Source of the DNA: an uncultured Holophagaceae bacterium
GTDB taxonomy: Bacteria > Acidobacteriota > Holophagae > Holophagales > Holophagaceae
Assembly (NCBI GenBank): GCA_903840385.1
Contig: CAIMFT010000049.1
Span: 1-57,446, forward strand
Direction of reading: 5' to 3'
Length of the DNA: 57,446 nt
The position numbers and the translations under genes were made by a program. The notes beneath the pieces are model-generated. The model worked only from the letters and a program-made list of their open reading frames with translations, was not told where the DNA came from and did not search any database. Below are positions 23,442 to 32,748 of the stretch, one piece after another; position 1 is the first letter of the stretch, and every line of letters begins with the position of its first letter.

Positions 23442-26400
23442 TCAGAGTCCCGGAGGAGTGTACCCACTGCCGGTCACGTCCACAAAGATGGGATTGGTGA
23501 TGGCGATGGGATAGAGGCCCTTCATGATGCGGTTCCAGGGGGTTCCGGCCCGGTAGGCACCGGTCTGGTTCCGGGCCACCCCAGCCTCCACCACCAGCCA
23601 GGCGTCCTTGCCCGCAGGCAGGGGCACCGTCACGGTGGCGGTCTTCAGGGTGAAGTCCGTGGTGGAGGCCGTGAAGCTGGACAGGGGCACCAGGATGGGG
23701 GTGGCAGAGCCATTGACCACAACCCGGACCTCATCCACCGGCACCCAGTCCGCCGCATGGAGGGCGATGACCACGCTGACGCTGCTGACGGGACCGGCCA
23801 CCAGACCGCCGGGGCCGACGCTCCCGATGCTGACATTGAGCAGGGGACCCGTGGAGGCCACGGCAGCGCCTGACTTGAGGGCAGAGAGCACCAAGGCAAG
23901 GGTGTCCTGGGTCGGGGCCGTGGCGCCCACCTTGAGGTAGGTCCGGGCCTGACCCACAGGGGTATCCAGGCTGAAGCGAGCGGCAGAGAGGCCCAGCGCC
24001 TTGGTGAAGACGGCGGGGGTCTGCTGGCTCAAGAGGGCGAACCAGTCGTCCCGAACGCTCTTGAACTCGGTGTACCAGGCATCGGGGCCGGCGGCGGCGA
24101 AGCCCTCGGCCCGCAGCAGCTCCAGGGCATCGAAGTCACCATTCTTCCGACCCAGAGAGGCGGGGCCGGTCTGATTCCACCAGGCATTGACGCCCGTGCC
24201 AAGGGCCACAGTCCGGCTGAAGCCCTTGAGGGTGAAGAGACCCTGGGGCCCCCGGGGGCGGTGCACGACGATGAAGCCACCTTCCGACTGAGCGATGAAG
24301 TCAGCCAGGTTCCAGCCCTTGGAGGGTCGGGCGCCACCGTTGCGGTCCGTGGTGGGGGCCGGGGGGAAGAGGGCGGTGAAGGTGCCGTCCGCCAAAACCG
24401 AGGTGCGGGCACCCACCACCAAGGGGTTGATTCCCAGGGGTGCGCGCTGGGCGTCCGAGAGCGGGGCGATGTCGATCTCCGCACGGAACTCCGAGCGGAG
24501 CGCTGAGGAGTCAGTGTGCACATCCTCCTCGGTGCGGGCCACGATCTCGACCCCCTCTGCCAGGGCAGAGCTGAGCATCTCGCCGGGGTTGAAGCCACCG
24601 GTGGTGGCCTGGGTGGGGCCCGGAAGATCAAAGTTCGTCCACCCCGTGGGCAGCACAGGGGGTGCCACCACGAAGGCGTGGTTGGTATCGTTCTGGCCGG
24701 AGTAGGCCCGGAGCGGGAGGGTGTCCAGATGGGACAGGGGGCCCCGGGAGGCGTGGGCCAGGTAGCTCCCGGTAGGGAAGAACATGACCGCCATGGAATC
24801 CGTGCTGCTGAAGGCGGTGCCAAAGATCTGGTTGCCGGCTGAATACTGGTACGCACCGTAGTTCGTGTTGGCCGGAGACTTGGCCTTGTAGATCTCGCTG
24901 TAGACGCTGGAAAGACGACGGCTGCGCTGGACATCCGGGTCCGCAACGCCGACGCCCTGGAAGGTCATCCGCAGCGGATTGAGGCCACCGAACTCCAGCG
25001 TCCCGGACTGCCGGGCACTGAAGCTGTGCACGGTCTGCCGGTACTGAGTGATGTTGCCGGTGGCATCGATCACCTCTGCCCGCTCCGGGCTGAGGGCTTC
25101 CGAGACCTGCCAGTTCTGAGTCTTGGAGGGGGTGATGGGCGTGGGCAGGAAGGGGCGGTTCGAGTCCAGGATGTTGGTGCCCAGGTAGAGGGGCGCCGAG
25201 GTCTGGTTGGCGTTCCGCGCCGTGAGGCGATAGCGCTGGGTGAGGCCGGTCGTCCCATCCGGAATGGCGGGGAGGAGCAGGCCGACGGCGGAAGACGAGG
25301 CGGTGGAGGGCTCGCGCCACTCCACGCGCTCCAGGCGCCAGTTGGCGGCCAGGCTGGCGGGACTGGTGCTGCTGGTCGGGTCGAAGGGCTGAGAGCCGCT
25401 GTAGAGGTAGCGCTCAAAGCGGAACTCCGTCTGGAGGGGGCCACCGCCGGTGGCCGTGCCGAAGGAGTTGTAGGCGAGGTAGCCCACGTCCTCGCCCTTG
25501 AGGCCCGCCCGGGCCTGGGCCATGAGGCTGAAGATCGCCGTGGCCTGGGAGGGGAGGACGGAGATGAAGCTGGGTCCGCCCAGGATGTAGAGGCGGCGCC
25601 GGTAGCTGAGGGTGCTGCCGCTGGCCAGGCTGGCCACGGCAGGGCTACCCACCACCAGGCGGGCCGGGAAGAGCGGGCGCTTCTCGGTGAGGGCCTGCTG
25701 GGGATCCGAGGCCACCAGGACGGTGTCCGCATCCAGGGGCATGATGCCCAGGGAGGAGTGGGAGTCCAGGGTGTTGCCAGCCGACTCTGCGCCCATGAGC
25801 CCCACCATGGGGGCCACCACGCTGGAGGTCAGGGGAGTGCTGAAGCTGGTGCCGGGGATCTCTACGCCCCAGGTGGTGAGGGGGGTGCCGGCGAAGGTGG
25901 ACAGGGCGGGCACCACGAAGCGGAAGCCACCGCCCCGCTGGGACAGGTGGTCGCCCAGGTTGCGCAGGGGGAGGGTGGCGCCGCTGCTGTTGGTGAGCGT
26001 GGTCTCCAGCAGGAAGAAGGCATCGCCCTTGTTGAGGGTGATGCGGTGGGTGACCGTGACGCCCCGCACCCGACCCAGGCCATCGGTGGCCACAGCCAGC
26101 TTGCCCAGGGGGTCCATGAGGTACCCAGCCATGTTCAGGTAGACCGTGTTGCTATCGCCGCCGGGCAGGTACTGATCAAAGGCCAGGGGCAGGTCCGGGT
26201 CCTGGTTCGCCACCGGACCCAGGCGCTCCAGCAGGTCCGTGGGCATGGAGACCCGGTGGTAGCTCTGGTCCAGCGCCAGGGTGCCCACGTCCAGGATGGC
26301 GCCACCGGAGACCGCACCGAACTGCCCGCCCCGGTCGCCGAAGGCAGCGCCGTCCACGGCCAGGTGGACCGAGTCATTGCCGATGTAGAAGTCGCCAGCG

Positions 26401-26600
26401 CCCGCCGTGGCCTTGAGGCCTGCGACGCGGTCCCCCCCGGAGGCAGGGATCTCTTCCACCACAGCGGCAGGGCGGGAGATGCCCGTGGCCCGGAAACAGC
26501 CCGTGGCAGTCAGCAGCAACCCCGCCGGGACCAGGACCCGCCCGGCGCTCAGGAGGATGGGCCAGGGGAAGGCGGAAACAGGGGCAGGGCTCATGTTCAT
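23442..26600 (-). CDS. Large lipoprotein of unknown function, C-terminus resembling a CehA/PHP hydrolase
   Basis: 1052 aa. The N-terminus has a hydrophobic segment ending LLLTATGCF, with Cys35 in a plausible lipobox, so an exported lipoprotein is likely. The body (about 60-700) is Thr/Ser/Gly-rich beta structure without Cys pairs. The last 300 residues echo the CehA/McbA branch of PHP metallohydrolases: DALELLRAEGF, DDWFALLSQ, TPVGQARTYLKVG, LVLSALKSGAAVASTGPLLNVSIG, and a Gly/Ser-rich end. The metal-binding GNSDSH-type motif expected before the TPVGxxRTY stretch reads LGLSAARFSLD, so the metal site looks lost. Binding, scaffolding or a decayed enzyme are alternatives. It sits upstream of dnaB on the same strand. 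Confidence 0.7.
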   Translation of the reverse strand: MNMSPAPVSAFPWPILLSAGRVLVPAGLLLTATGCFRATGISRPAAVVEEIPASGGDRVAGLKATAGAGDFYIGNDSVHLAVDGAAFGDRGGQFGAVSGGAILDVGTLALDQSYHRVSMPTDLLERLGPVANQDPDLPLAFDQYLPGGDSNTVYLNMAGYLMDPLGKLAVATDGLGRVRGVTVTHRITLNKGDAFFLLETTLTNSSGATLPLRNLGDHLSQRGGGFRFVVPALSTFAGTPLTTWGVEIPGTSFSTPLTSSVVAPMVGLMGAESAGNTLDSHSSLGIMPLDADTVLVASDPQQALTEKRPLFPARLVVGSPAVASLASGSTLSYRRRLYILGGPSFISVLPSQATAIFSLMAQARAGLKGEDVGYLAYNSFGTATGGGPLQTEFRFERYLYSGSQPFDPTSSTSPASLAANWRLERVEWREPSTASSSAVGLLLPAIPDGTTGLTQRYRLTARNANQTSAPLYLGTNILDSNRPFLPTPITPSKTQNWQVSEALSPERAEVIDATGNITQYRQTVHSFSARQSGTLEFGGLNPLRMTFQGVGVADPDVQRSRRLSSVYSEIYKAKSPANTNYGAYQYSAGNQIFGTAFSSTDSMAVMFFPTGSYLAHASRGPLSHLDTLPLRAYSGQNDTNHAFVVAPPVLPTGWTNFDLPGPTQATTGGFNPGEMLSSALAEGVEIVARTEEDVHTDSSALRSEFRAEIDIAPLSDAQRAPLGINPLVVGARTSVLADGTFTALFPPAPTTDRNGGARPSKGWNLADFIAQSEGGFIVVHRPRGPQGLFTLKGFSRTVALGTGVNAWWNQTGPASLGRKNGDFDALELLRAEGFAAAGPDAWYTEFKSVRDDWFALLSQQTPAVFTKALGLSAARFSLDTPVGQARTYLKVGATAPTQDTLALVLSALKSGAAVASTGPLLNVSIGSVGPGGLVAGPVSSVSVVIALHAADWVPVDEVRVVVNGSATPILVPLSSFTASTTDFTLKTATVTVPLPAGKDAWLVVEAGVARNQTGAYRAGTPWNRIMKGLYPIAITNPIFVDVTGSGYTPPGL

Positions 26601-26666
26601 CAGGGAAGTCTCGTCTGGAAGGCACAGGTGGGACGGAGGACCGTGGGGCTGGGCGGGCGAAAGGTC

Positions 26667-26672
26667 TATGCT
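26667..26672 (+). promoter_or_regulatory. Possible -10 element before the sanA-like gene
   Basis: TATGCT lies 8 nt before the ATG at 26681 and there is no Shine-Dalgarno, so the transcript may start at or next to the start codon. No -35 box was recognised. The 80-bp gap also holds the start region of the divergent lipoprotein gene. Confidence 0.3.
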
Positions 26673-26680
26673 AACTCACG

Positions 26681-27364
26681 ATGCCGTTCTCCGCCTTCCT
26701 TCATCGCTTCCTCCGGCTCCGGTGGCCCTTGGCCCTGGTTCTGGCGCTGGCCCTATGCGGAGACTTGCTCTGGACCCTGGGAAGGTTCCCGGCCATGCAC
26801 CGCCTGCAGACCTACAGCCTGGAGACCCTCCCGGCGGTGGGAGGAGCGGTCCTGGTGCTCGGGGCCGGCGTCTATGGGGACGGTGAGCCCACCCTGCTCC
26901 TGGAGGGTCGGCTCCGCACGGCCCTGGAGCTCTACCGCAGCGGGCGGGTCCGGTGGATCCTGGTGTCCGGCGACAACCGCCACGCCACTTACAACGAGCC
27001 CCAGGCCATGCGACGCTGGCTCATGCGCCAGGGCGTGCCCCCTCTCCACATCGTCAGTGACTACGCCGGGGTCCGCACCTGGGACAGCCTGCGCCGGGCC
27101 CAGGCCGTCTTCGGCCAGCGGCAGCTGGTGATCGTGACCTCGGACTTCCACCTGCCCCGGGCCCTCTACCTGGCCGAGCGCATGGGCCTGCGGGCCTGGG
27201 GGGTGGCGGCCCCCAGCACCGCCCGGACCTGGCACCGGCGCCTCCGGCTCTGGACCCGGGAGTACGTCGCCCGACACCTGGCCCTCTGGGACGGCTGGTT
27301 CCCGCCGGATGCCCGCCTGGGTCCCCGGGAGCCCACCCCCGATGACTGGGACCCGGTCCGATGA
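26681..27364 (+). CDS. SanA/YdcF-like (DUF218) membrane protein
   Basis: A 227-aa protein with one N-terminal membrane helix (about 14-33) and a DUF218 domain: AVLVLGAGVYGDGEPTLLL, RLRTALELYRSG, WILVSGDN, EPQAMRRWLMRQGVP, VRTWDSLRRAQAVFGQRQLV and VTSDFHLPRALYLAERMG. This matches E. coli SanA, an envelope-barrier factor affecting vancomycin exclusion, more closely than ElyC. The exact biochemical activity of the family is not settled. It overlaps the downstream thiolase by 4 nt (ATGA), so the two form an operon with no obvious common pathway. Confidence 0.88.
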   Translation: MPFSAFLHRFLRLRWPLALVLALALCGDLLWTLGRFPAMHRLQTYSLETLPAVGGAVLVLGAGVYGDGEPTLLLEGRLRTALELYRSGRVRWILVSGDNRHATYNEPQAMRRWLMRQGVPPLHIVSDYAGVRTWDSLRRAQAVFGQRQLVIVTSDFHLPRALYLAERMGLRAWGVAAPSTARTWHRRLRLWTREYVARHLALWDGWFPPDARLGPREPTPDDWDPVR

Positions 27365-28503
27365 GCGGACCCGGAGACCTCCTGATCCTCGCCGCCCGGC
27401 GCCTGCCCCAGGGCCGCTACGGCGGAAGCCTGGCGGGCATCGGGGCCGTGGGCCTGGGCCTATCGGCGGTGAGCGCCGTCCTGGCAGACCCAACCCTGCC
27501 CCGCCCTGGCGGCCTCCTCTGGGGCATGGCCCGCAGCCACACCCAGGGCATGAACCCGGCCCGCACCATCGCCCTCAAGGCCGGCTTGGCCCTCGACACC
27601 CCGGCCTACACGCTCAACATGGCCTGCGGGTCCAGCCTGCAGGCTCTCATCCTGGCGGCGGGCCGCCTCGCCGAGCCCGGAGCGCCCCCCATCCTGGCGG
27701 GCGGCAGCGAGGCCATGTCCGATACCCCCCACCTGGTGCCGGGCCTGCGCTGGGGGTTCCGCATGGGCCACCGCCAGCTACCGGATGTCATGCACCAGGA
27801 CGGCCTGAAGTGCCCGGTCACGGGCCTCCTCATGGGCCAGACCATCGAGCGCCTCGTGGCGAAGCGGGGCATCAACCGCCAGGAGGCCGATGCCTGGGCC
27901 GCCGAGAGCCACCGCCGGGCCGGGGCCTCCCCAGCCGGACCAGAGCTGGCCCCCTGCCCCGCCCTGGACCAGGACGAGTGCGTTCGACCAGACCTCACCG
28001 CCGCCGACCTGGCCCATCTGCCCCCGGCCTTTGAGGCCACCGGGCTGATCACCGCAGGCAATGCCTCGGCCCTCTCGGACGGCGCCGCCGCCCTCCTCCT
28101 GGCCCGCCGGGACCAGGCCCAAGGCGCCCCTGCCCTGGCCCGCATTCTGGGCTGGAGCGAGGCCGGGGTGGCTCCTATGGACATGGGTGAGGCCCCCGTG
28201 CCGGCGGTGCGCCGCCTGCTGGCGGCCCACGGCCTGGGGGTGGCTGACATCGACCTCTGGGAGCTGAACGAGGCCTTCTCGGCCCAGCTGCTGGTCTGTC
28301 AGCACCAGCTGGGCATTCCCGCCGAGCGCCTCAACGTCGCCGGGGGCGGGGTGGCCCTGGGGCACCCCATCGGCGCCACTGGGGCGCGCATCGTCTGCAC
28401 GCTGGTGCACCGCTTGCGAGCCCGGGGCGGTGGCCTGGGCGTAGCCACCCTGGGCATCGGCGGCGGTCTGGGCCTCGCCTTACTGGTGGAAGTGGAAGCC
28501 TAG
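27361..28503 (+). CDS. Thiolase homologue lacking the C-terminal catalytic cysteine
   Basis: 380 aa with thiolase architecture: nucleophilic Cys in LNMACGSSLQAL (about residue 84), the LNEAFSAQ loop, and the catalytic His in GGGVALGHPIGATGARI. The last motif, normally CxGGG (Cys378 of the Zoogloea enzyme), reads TLGIGGGLGLALL; residue 365 is Gly (GGC at 28453-28455). Since Cys378 is the acid/base that activates the second acetyl-CoA, Claisen condensation or thiolysis is expected to be impaired or done differently. The rest of the fold is well preserved, which argues against random decay. Coupled to the upstream sanA-like gene by ATGA; the stop shares CTAG with the convergent acyltransferase gene. 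Confidence 0.88.
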   Translation: MSGPGDLLILAARRLPQGRYGGSLAGIGAVGLGLSAVSAVLADPTLPRPGGLLWGMARSHTQGMNPARTIALKAGLALDTPAYTLNMACGSSLQALILAAGRLAEPGAPPILAGGSEAMSDTPHLVPGLRWGFRMGHRQLPDVMHQDGLKCPVTGLLMGQTIERLVAKRGINRQEADAWAAESHRRAGASPAGPELAPCPALDQDECVRPDLTAADLAHLPPAFEATGLITAGNASALSDGAAALLLARRDQAQGAPALARILGWSEAGVAPMDMGEAPVPAVRRLLAAHGLGVADIDLWELNEAFSAQLLVCQHQLGIPAERLNVAGGGVALGHPIGATGARIVCTLVHRLRARGGGLGVATLGIGGGLGLALLVEVEA

Positions 28504-31130
28504 ACCGTGGGTGCCGTCAGCAGCGCCCGTAGCGCCCGGTAGTCGGTCTTGCCGGTGCCCAGGGTGGGGATCTGCTCCACCTTGCGCACCACGCGGATGC
28601 TGTGGAGGGCCGAGAGCCCCGCCGCCCGGATGGCGGCATTGGCCTCGTCCCGCAGGATGCCCGAGATCGAGAAGAGGATCAGGTCCGGGTTCAGCTCCGC
28701 CTCGGAGGCCTCCACGGCCAGGAAGGGCTCGGTCTCCTCGTCCCCCTGGAAGCGGTGGGCGAGGACCTCCTCGATGGCAGGCAGGGAGACCATCTCGCCG
28801 CCCAGCTTGACGAAGCGCTTGAGGCGGCCGGCGAAGACCAGCACCCCCCGGTCCTGGCGCACCAGGTCCCCGGTGCGGTACCAGGAGAGGCCCTCGAAAG
28901 TCTCGAAGGGGGACTCCACCTCCGGGTTGAGGTAGCCGCTGAAGATGCTCGGGCCGCGCACCAGGAGCATGCCGGCCTGCCCGGGTTCCACCCGGACACC
29001 CCGCTCCAGGTCCACGATGGCCCACGCCAGGGAGCGCAGCGGGCGACCGATGCTGCCCGGGCGGGGGTCGTCCTCCCGGTTCACGGACACCACGGGCGAG
29101 CACTCCGTGATGCCGTAGCCCTCCAGCACCACGGTGCCTGGCCAGCGCCGGGCCAGGGTGGCGTAGACCTGCTCCGGGCACTTCTCCGCCCCGGAGACCA
29201 CGGTGCGCAGGGACTCCAGGTGCCGGTCCTCCGCCTGACGCAGGATGCCGCCCAGGAAGGTGGGCGTGCCCACCAGGAGGGTGGCGTGGTAGGCCTCGAT
29301 GAGGCGGGCCAGCATCCGGCCCTCGGTGGGGTTGGGGTGGTAGACCACCCGGAGCCCCAGCAGGGCCGGCAGGATGGTCGTGGTCGTGAGGCCGAAGGCG
29401 TGGAAGGGGGGCAGACAGCCCATGACCCGCTCGTCCGGGCGGAAGCAGATGGCCTCGGCCACGTCCCGGATGTTGCTCAGGATGTTGCTGTGGCTGAGTG
29501 GCACCGCCTTGGGCAGGCTCTCGCTGCCGCTGGTGAAGAGTACCGCCGCGGTCTGGGGGGGCCGGGCCTCCAGCAGCTCCGCCCAGCTGAACTTGGCCTT
29601 GAGGGCGGCCAGCACCTTGGTGGCCAGGGAGATCTTCTTCCCGACCTCATCCAGCAGGAACAGGCGGCTGCGGACGGCACCCAGGTCCACACCCTGGGCA
29701 TCCAGGCGGTTCACCAGGGTGGTGACGCTGATGACCCGCTGGACCCCCACCAGGTCCAGGCTGAAGGCCATGCTGCGGGTTCCGGCGGTCCAGTTCACCA
29801 GGACCGGGGTCTTGCCGGCAAAGAGCAGGGCCAGGTAGATGATGCTGGCGCCGCCCGACGCAGGCAGCATGAGGCCGACGTGGGTGCCTTCCAGCTTTTC
29901 AAAGAGGGGCTTGAGCACATGGATGGCCGTGACCATGTCCCGGTAGGTCTTCACACCGCCGGTCTGGTCCGCCAGCACCACGCGCTGGGGGTCGCGGCGA
30001 GCCTGGCGCAGGAAGACCTCGGTGATCGTGTCTCCCTCCGGTAGCTCGATGGGCAGGTCTGTGCGCGAGTGGAACCAGGCTGGGGGCACGGCCTTCAGCT
30101 CGCCCTGGCGCAGGGAGACGGCGGCGCCGGTGGCCGCCAGCATGAGGTCGCCCACGGTCTGGAGGGAGGCGGGATCGCTGCAGGGGTAGCCGTAGGCCCG
30201 CTCCAGCCAGAGCTCCAGCTCCCGGTGGGAGAGGGCATCCAGGCCCAGGTCCCCGACCAAGGACTGGCTGTCTTCCAGGTCCGCCTTACCCGTCACAGCG
30301 GCCAGGTGGCGGCGCACCGCATCCCGGATGGCGGCAGAGACCGTCCGGGGATTGCCCTCCACCCGGGGCCGGGGGGGCTCGGGGAGGGTGCGGGGGGTGG
30401 GGTCCTTCCAGAACAGGTGGGGCACGTGGATCCGGGGGCTGGGCTCCCGGTTGAGCAGGGCCTGGATGGCCGCATTGAGGGCAGCCCGCCCCTGGTCCAG
30501 GGGGAGGTCCGGCGCCGCTTCGAAGGTCAGGGCCACGTCCCGCCGAGGCAGGAAGAACAGCCCATTGGCCCAGAGCAGGCCGAGGCTCCGCAGAAGCTCG
30601 GTGCCGAGGCGAGGGCGCTGACCGGAGGCGGCGCTGAAGCGGCTGCCCCACAAACCCCGCAGGCGCACCACCACCACCCGGGTGCCCGGAGCCTGGCGGA
30701 GGAGGGCCTCGACAATGCTGTTGTCGCTGCAGTCGTCCGCCTTCTGGCGGGCCAGGCGACCGCCGGGAAAGAGGAGTAGGTTGCGGCCGGCGCGCAGCTC
30801 CCCCGCCAGCCCCACCAGCTCAGCGCCCAGGGCCGCCCGACAGCGGTCCCCCAGCGGGGCTGGGTCCGGCAGGGCGCGCCCCCCCAGCAGACCCGCAAGC
30901 CAGCGCAGGGGGGCAGACGCCGCATGGTCCCGACCTGCCACCAGCTGGGGGCGGAACCTGGGCGCCAGCTCTGCGGCCAGGAGGAAGGGATCCACCAGGG
31001 TGGGGTGGTTGGCCAAGAACAAGATGCCCGGCGCCCCCTCGGCTGGGACTTCTGCCAGGCCCGTAGCGCGGAGCCGGTAGCGCAGCCGCAACAGCGGCCG
31101 GCCCAGGGCAAGGAGGAGGGATGGGAGCAT
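28500..31130 (-). CDS. Acyltransferase-ACP-like-acyl-ACP synthetase fusion (Aas type)
   Basis: 876 aa in three parts. First, a PlsC acyltransferase (about 1-230) with NHPTLVDPFLL (H42, D47 of HX4D) and LLLFPGGRLA. Second, an ACP-like helical segment (about 265-335) with LVGDLGLDALSHRELELWLE; the phosphopantetheine Ser is Ala299 (GCC at 30234-30236). Third, an AMP-forming ligase (about 365-876) with VLFTSGSESLPKAVPLSHSN, LEGYGITECSPVVSVN, YRTGDLV and the terminal Lys in TLGTGKTDYRAL. E. coli Aas, with two of these domains, re-acylates lysophospholipid; the same membrane-repair role is inferred. The ATG at 31130 gives a proper start without a clear Shine-Dalgarno; an in-frame upstream extension reads poorly. 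Convergent with the thiolase. Confidence 0.88.
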   Translation of the reverse strand: MLPSLLLALGRPLLRLRYRLRATGLAEVPAEGAPGILFLANHPTLVDPFLLAAELAPRFRPQLVAGRDHAASAPLRWLAGLLGGRALPDPAPLGDRCRAALGAELVGLAGELRAGRNLLLFPGGRLARQKADDCSDNSIVEALLRQAPGTRVVVVRLRGLWGSRFSAASGQRPRLGTELLRSLGLLWANGLFFLPRRDVALTFEAAPDLPLDQGRAALNAAIQALLNREPSPRIHVPHLFWKDPTPRTLPEPPRPRVEGNPRTVSAAIRDAVRRHLAAVTGKADLEDSQSLVGDLGLDALSHRELELWLERAYGYPCSDPASLQTVGDLMLAATGAAVSLRQGELKAVPPAWFHSRTDLPIELPEGDTITEVFLRQARRDPQRVVLADQTGGVKTYRDMVTAIHVLKPLFEKLEGTHVGLMLPASGGASIIYLALLFAGKTPVLVNWTAGTRSMAFSLDLVGVQRVISVTTLVNRLDAQGVDLGAVRSRLFLLDEVGKKISLATKVLAALKAKFSWAELLEARPPQTAAVLFTSGSESLPKAVPLSHSNILSNIRDVAEAICFRPDERVMGCLPPFHAFGLTTTTILPALLGLRVVYHPNPTEGRMLARLIEAYHATLLVGTPTFLGGILRQAEDRHLESLRTVVSGAEKCPEQVYATLARRWPGTVVLEGYGITECSPVVSVNREDDPRPGSIGRPLRSLAWAIVDLERGVRVEPGQAGMLLVRGPSIFSGYLNPEVESPFETFEGLSWYRTGDLVRQDRGVLVFAGRLKRFVKLGGEMVSLPAIEEVLAHRFQGDEETEPFLAVEASEAELNPDLILFSISGILRDEANAAIRAAGLSALHSIRVVRKVEQIPTLGTGKTDYRALRALLTAPTV

Positions 31131-31305
31131 GGGAAACCGGGGGAGGGTTGGACTCCGAAGTGTAGCGGGAAACCCAGGCAGGGCCGGGACTTCGTGACCG
31201 GCTCCACCCACCGGTCAACCACCGGCAAGCAGCCCCGGTCTAAACCAATGCAGCAACATCTGCGAAGATAACCCAGGGGCCCTGCGGCTCCCACCCGAGG
31301 TTGCC

Positions 31306-32037
31306 ATGGCCGAAGCCCCCCTCATCCAACTCACCGACATCACCAAGATCTACCAGATGGGAGATATGGAGGTGCGGGCCCTGGACGGGGTCTCCATGGC
31401 GATTCCACGAGGCGAGTACCTGGCCATCATGGGTCCCTCCGGCTCGGGCAAGTCCACCATGATGAACATCATCGGCTGCCTCGATACCCCCACCGGGGGC
31501 ACCTACGAGCTGAACGGCAAGCTGGCCTCGGCCATGAGCGATGATGCCCTGGCCCAGATCCGCAACGAGGAGATCGGCTTCGTCTTCCAGACCTTCAACC
31601 TGCTGGCCCGCACCACCGCCCTCCAGAATGTGGAGCTGCCCCTGATCTATGCGGGCGACACCCCCTCGGAGCGCCACACCAAGGCCCAGCAAGCCCTCGA
31701 GAATGTCGGCCTCGGCACCCGCAGCGACCACATGCCCAACCAGCTCTCCGGCGGCCAGCGCCAGCGCGTGGCCATCGCCCGGGCCCTGGTGAACGAGCCC
31801 TCCATCCTCCTGGCCGATGAGCCGACGGGAGCCCTGGACTCCAAGACCAGCATCGAGATCATGGCCCTCTTCGAAGAGCTCTATCAGCGCGGCAACACGA
31901 TCATCATCGTGACCCACGAAGAGGACATCGCCCGCCACGCCCACCGCATCGTCAAGCTCCGGGACGGCAAGATCATCCACGACGAGCCCAACACCCCCAT
32001 CACCCCCGAAGAGCACCTGGCCAACCTGAGCCTCTGA
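31306..32037 (+). CDS. ABC transporter ATP-binding protein, MacB/LolD type
   Basis: A 243-aa ATPase with Walker [20 protein letters not shown], the Q-loop region [23 protein letters not shown], signature [15 protein letters not shown] and Walker [13 protein letters not shown], then the H-loop VTHEEDIA. The TGALDS and QTFNLL features are typical of MacB/LolD/FtsE-like ATPases that power lipoprotein or peptide export and work with FtsX-type permeases. No permease or adaptor gene is adjacent, so the partner must be elsewhere. GAGG precedes the ATG by 6 nt. The upstream 175 bp hold no gene; a short ACCGG-containing direct repeat is visible there. Confidence 0.9.
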   Translation: MAEAPLIQLTDITKIYQMGDMEVRALDGVSMAIPRGEYLAIMGPSGSGKSTMMNIIGCLDTPTGGTYELNGKLASAMSDDALAQIRNEEIGFVFQTFNLLARTTALQNVELPLIYAGDTPSERHTKAQQALENVGLGTRSDHMPNQLSGGQRQRVAIARALVNEPSILLADEPTGALDSKTSIEIMALFEELYQRGNTIIIVTHEEDIARHAHRIVKLRDGKIIHDEPNTPITPEEHLANLSL

Positions 32038-32056
32038 CAGGTTGCCTGACCCCGGG

Positions 32057-32062
32057 TAACAT
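32057..32062 (+). promoter_or_regulatory. Possible -10 element for a leaderless carbonic anhydrase mRNA
   Basis: TAACAT is followed by exactly 6 nt and then the ATG at 32069, without a Shine-Dalgarno in between. This places the predicted transcription start on the A of the start codon. No -35 element recognised. Confidence 0.35.
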
Positions 32063-32068
32063 GGACCG

Positions 32069-32737
32069 ATGCAAAAGCTCGTTCAAGGCATCCACCAGTT
32101 CCAGCAGCAGATCTTCAGCACCCACCGGGAGCTGTTTGAGCGGCTGGACCAGCAGGAGCAGACCCCGGAGACGCTCTTCGTCACCTGCTCCGACTCCCGC
32201 ATCAGCCCCAACCTGATCACCCAGACGCAGCCGGGCGAGCTGTTCATTCTGCGCAATGTCGGCAACCTCATCCCCCCCTACCAGAGCATGGGGGGCATGG
32301 CCGCCGGCATCGAGTTCGCGGTCTCTGCCCTCAAGGTGAAGGACATCATCATCTGCGGGCACTCCAACTGCGGGGCGATGCGAGCCCTGCTGGATCCCTC
32401 GGAGCTGTCGGAGCTCCCGGCCACCCGGGCCTGGCTGGCTCACTGCCGGGCCACGGAGCGCATCATGTGGGAGAGCTACGGCCACCTCAGCGGCAGCGAC
32501 CTGCTCCACGCCACCGTGGAAGAGAATGTCCTGGTGCAGGTGGAGAATCTGCGCAGCCACCCCAGCGTGGCCAAGGCCGTGGCCAATGGCATGCTCCACC
32601 TCCACGCCTGGGTCTACAAGATCGAGACGGGCGAGGTGTATGCCTTCGACCCGGAGCGGGGCCAGTACGCCTCCATCACGGGCGCAGGCCTCCCGGTCCT
32701 CGACGCCGAGCACCGGGGCACAGACCTGACGATCTAG
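32069..32737 (+). CDS. Beta-class carbonic anhydrase
   Basis: A zinc enzyme interconverting CO2 and bicarbonate, 222 aa. The zinc ligands Cys40 (in TCSDSRI), His98 and Cys101 (in ICGHSNCGAM) and the Asp/Arg dyad of CSDSR are all present, as is LFILRNVGN. It could supply bicarbonate for carboxylations such as the PurK reaction. It starts 31 bp after the ABC ATPase and could be in its transcript, but the TAACAT box suggests its own start. Convergent with era, 11-bp gap. Confidence 0.94.
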   Translation: MQKLVQGIHQFQQQIFSTHRELFERLDQQEQTPETLFVTCSDSRISPNLITQTQPGELFILRNVGNLIPPYQSMGGMAAGIEFAVSALKVKDIIICGHSNCGAMRALLDPSELSELPATRAWLAHCRATERIMWESYGHLSGSDLLHATVEENVLVQVENLRSHPSVAKAVANGMLHLHAWVYKIETGEVYAFDPERGQYASITGAGLPVLDAEHRGTDLTI

Positions 32738-32748
32738 GCGATCTCGAC

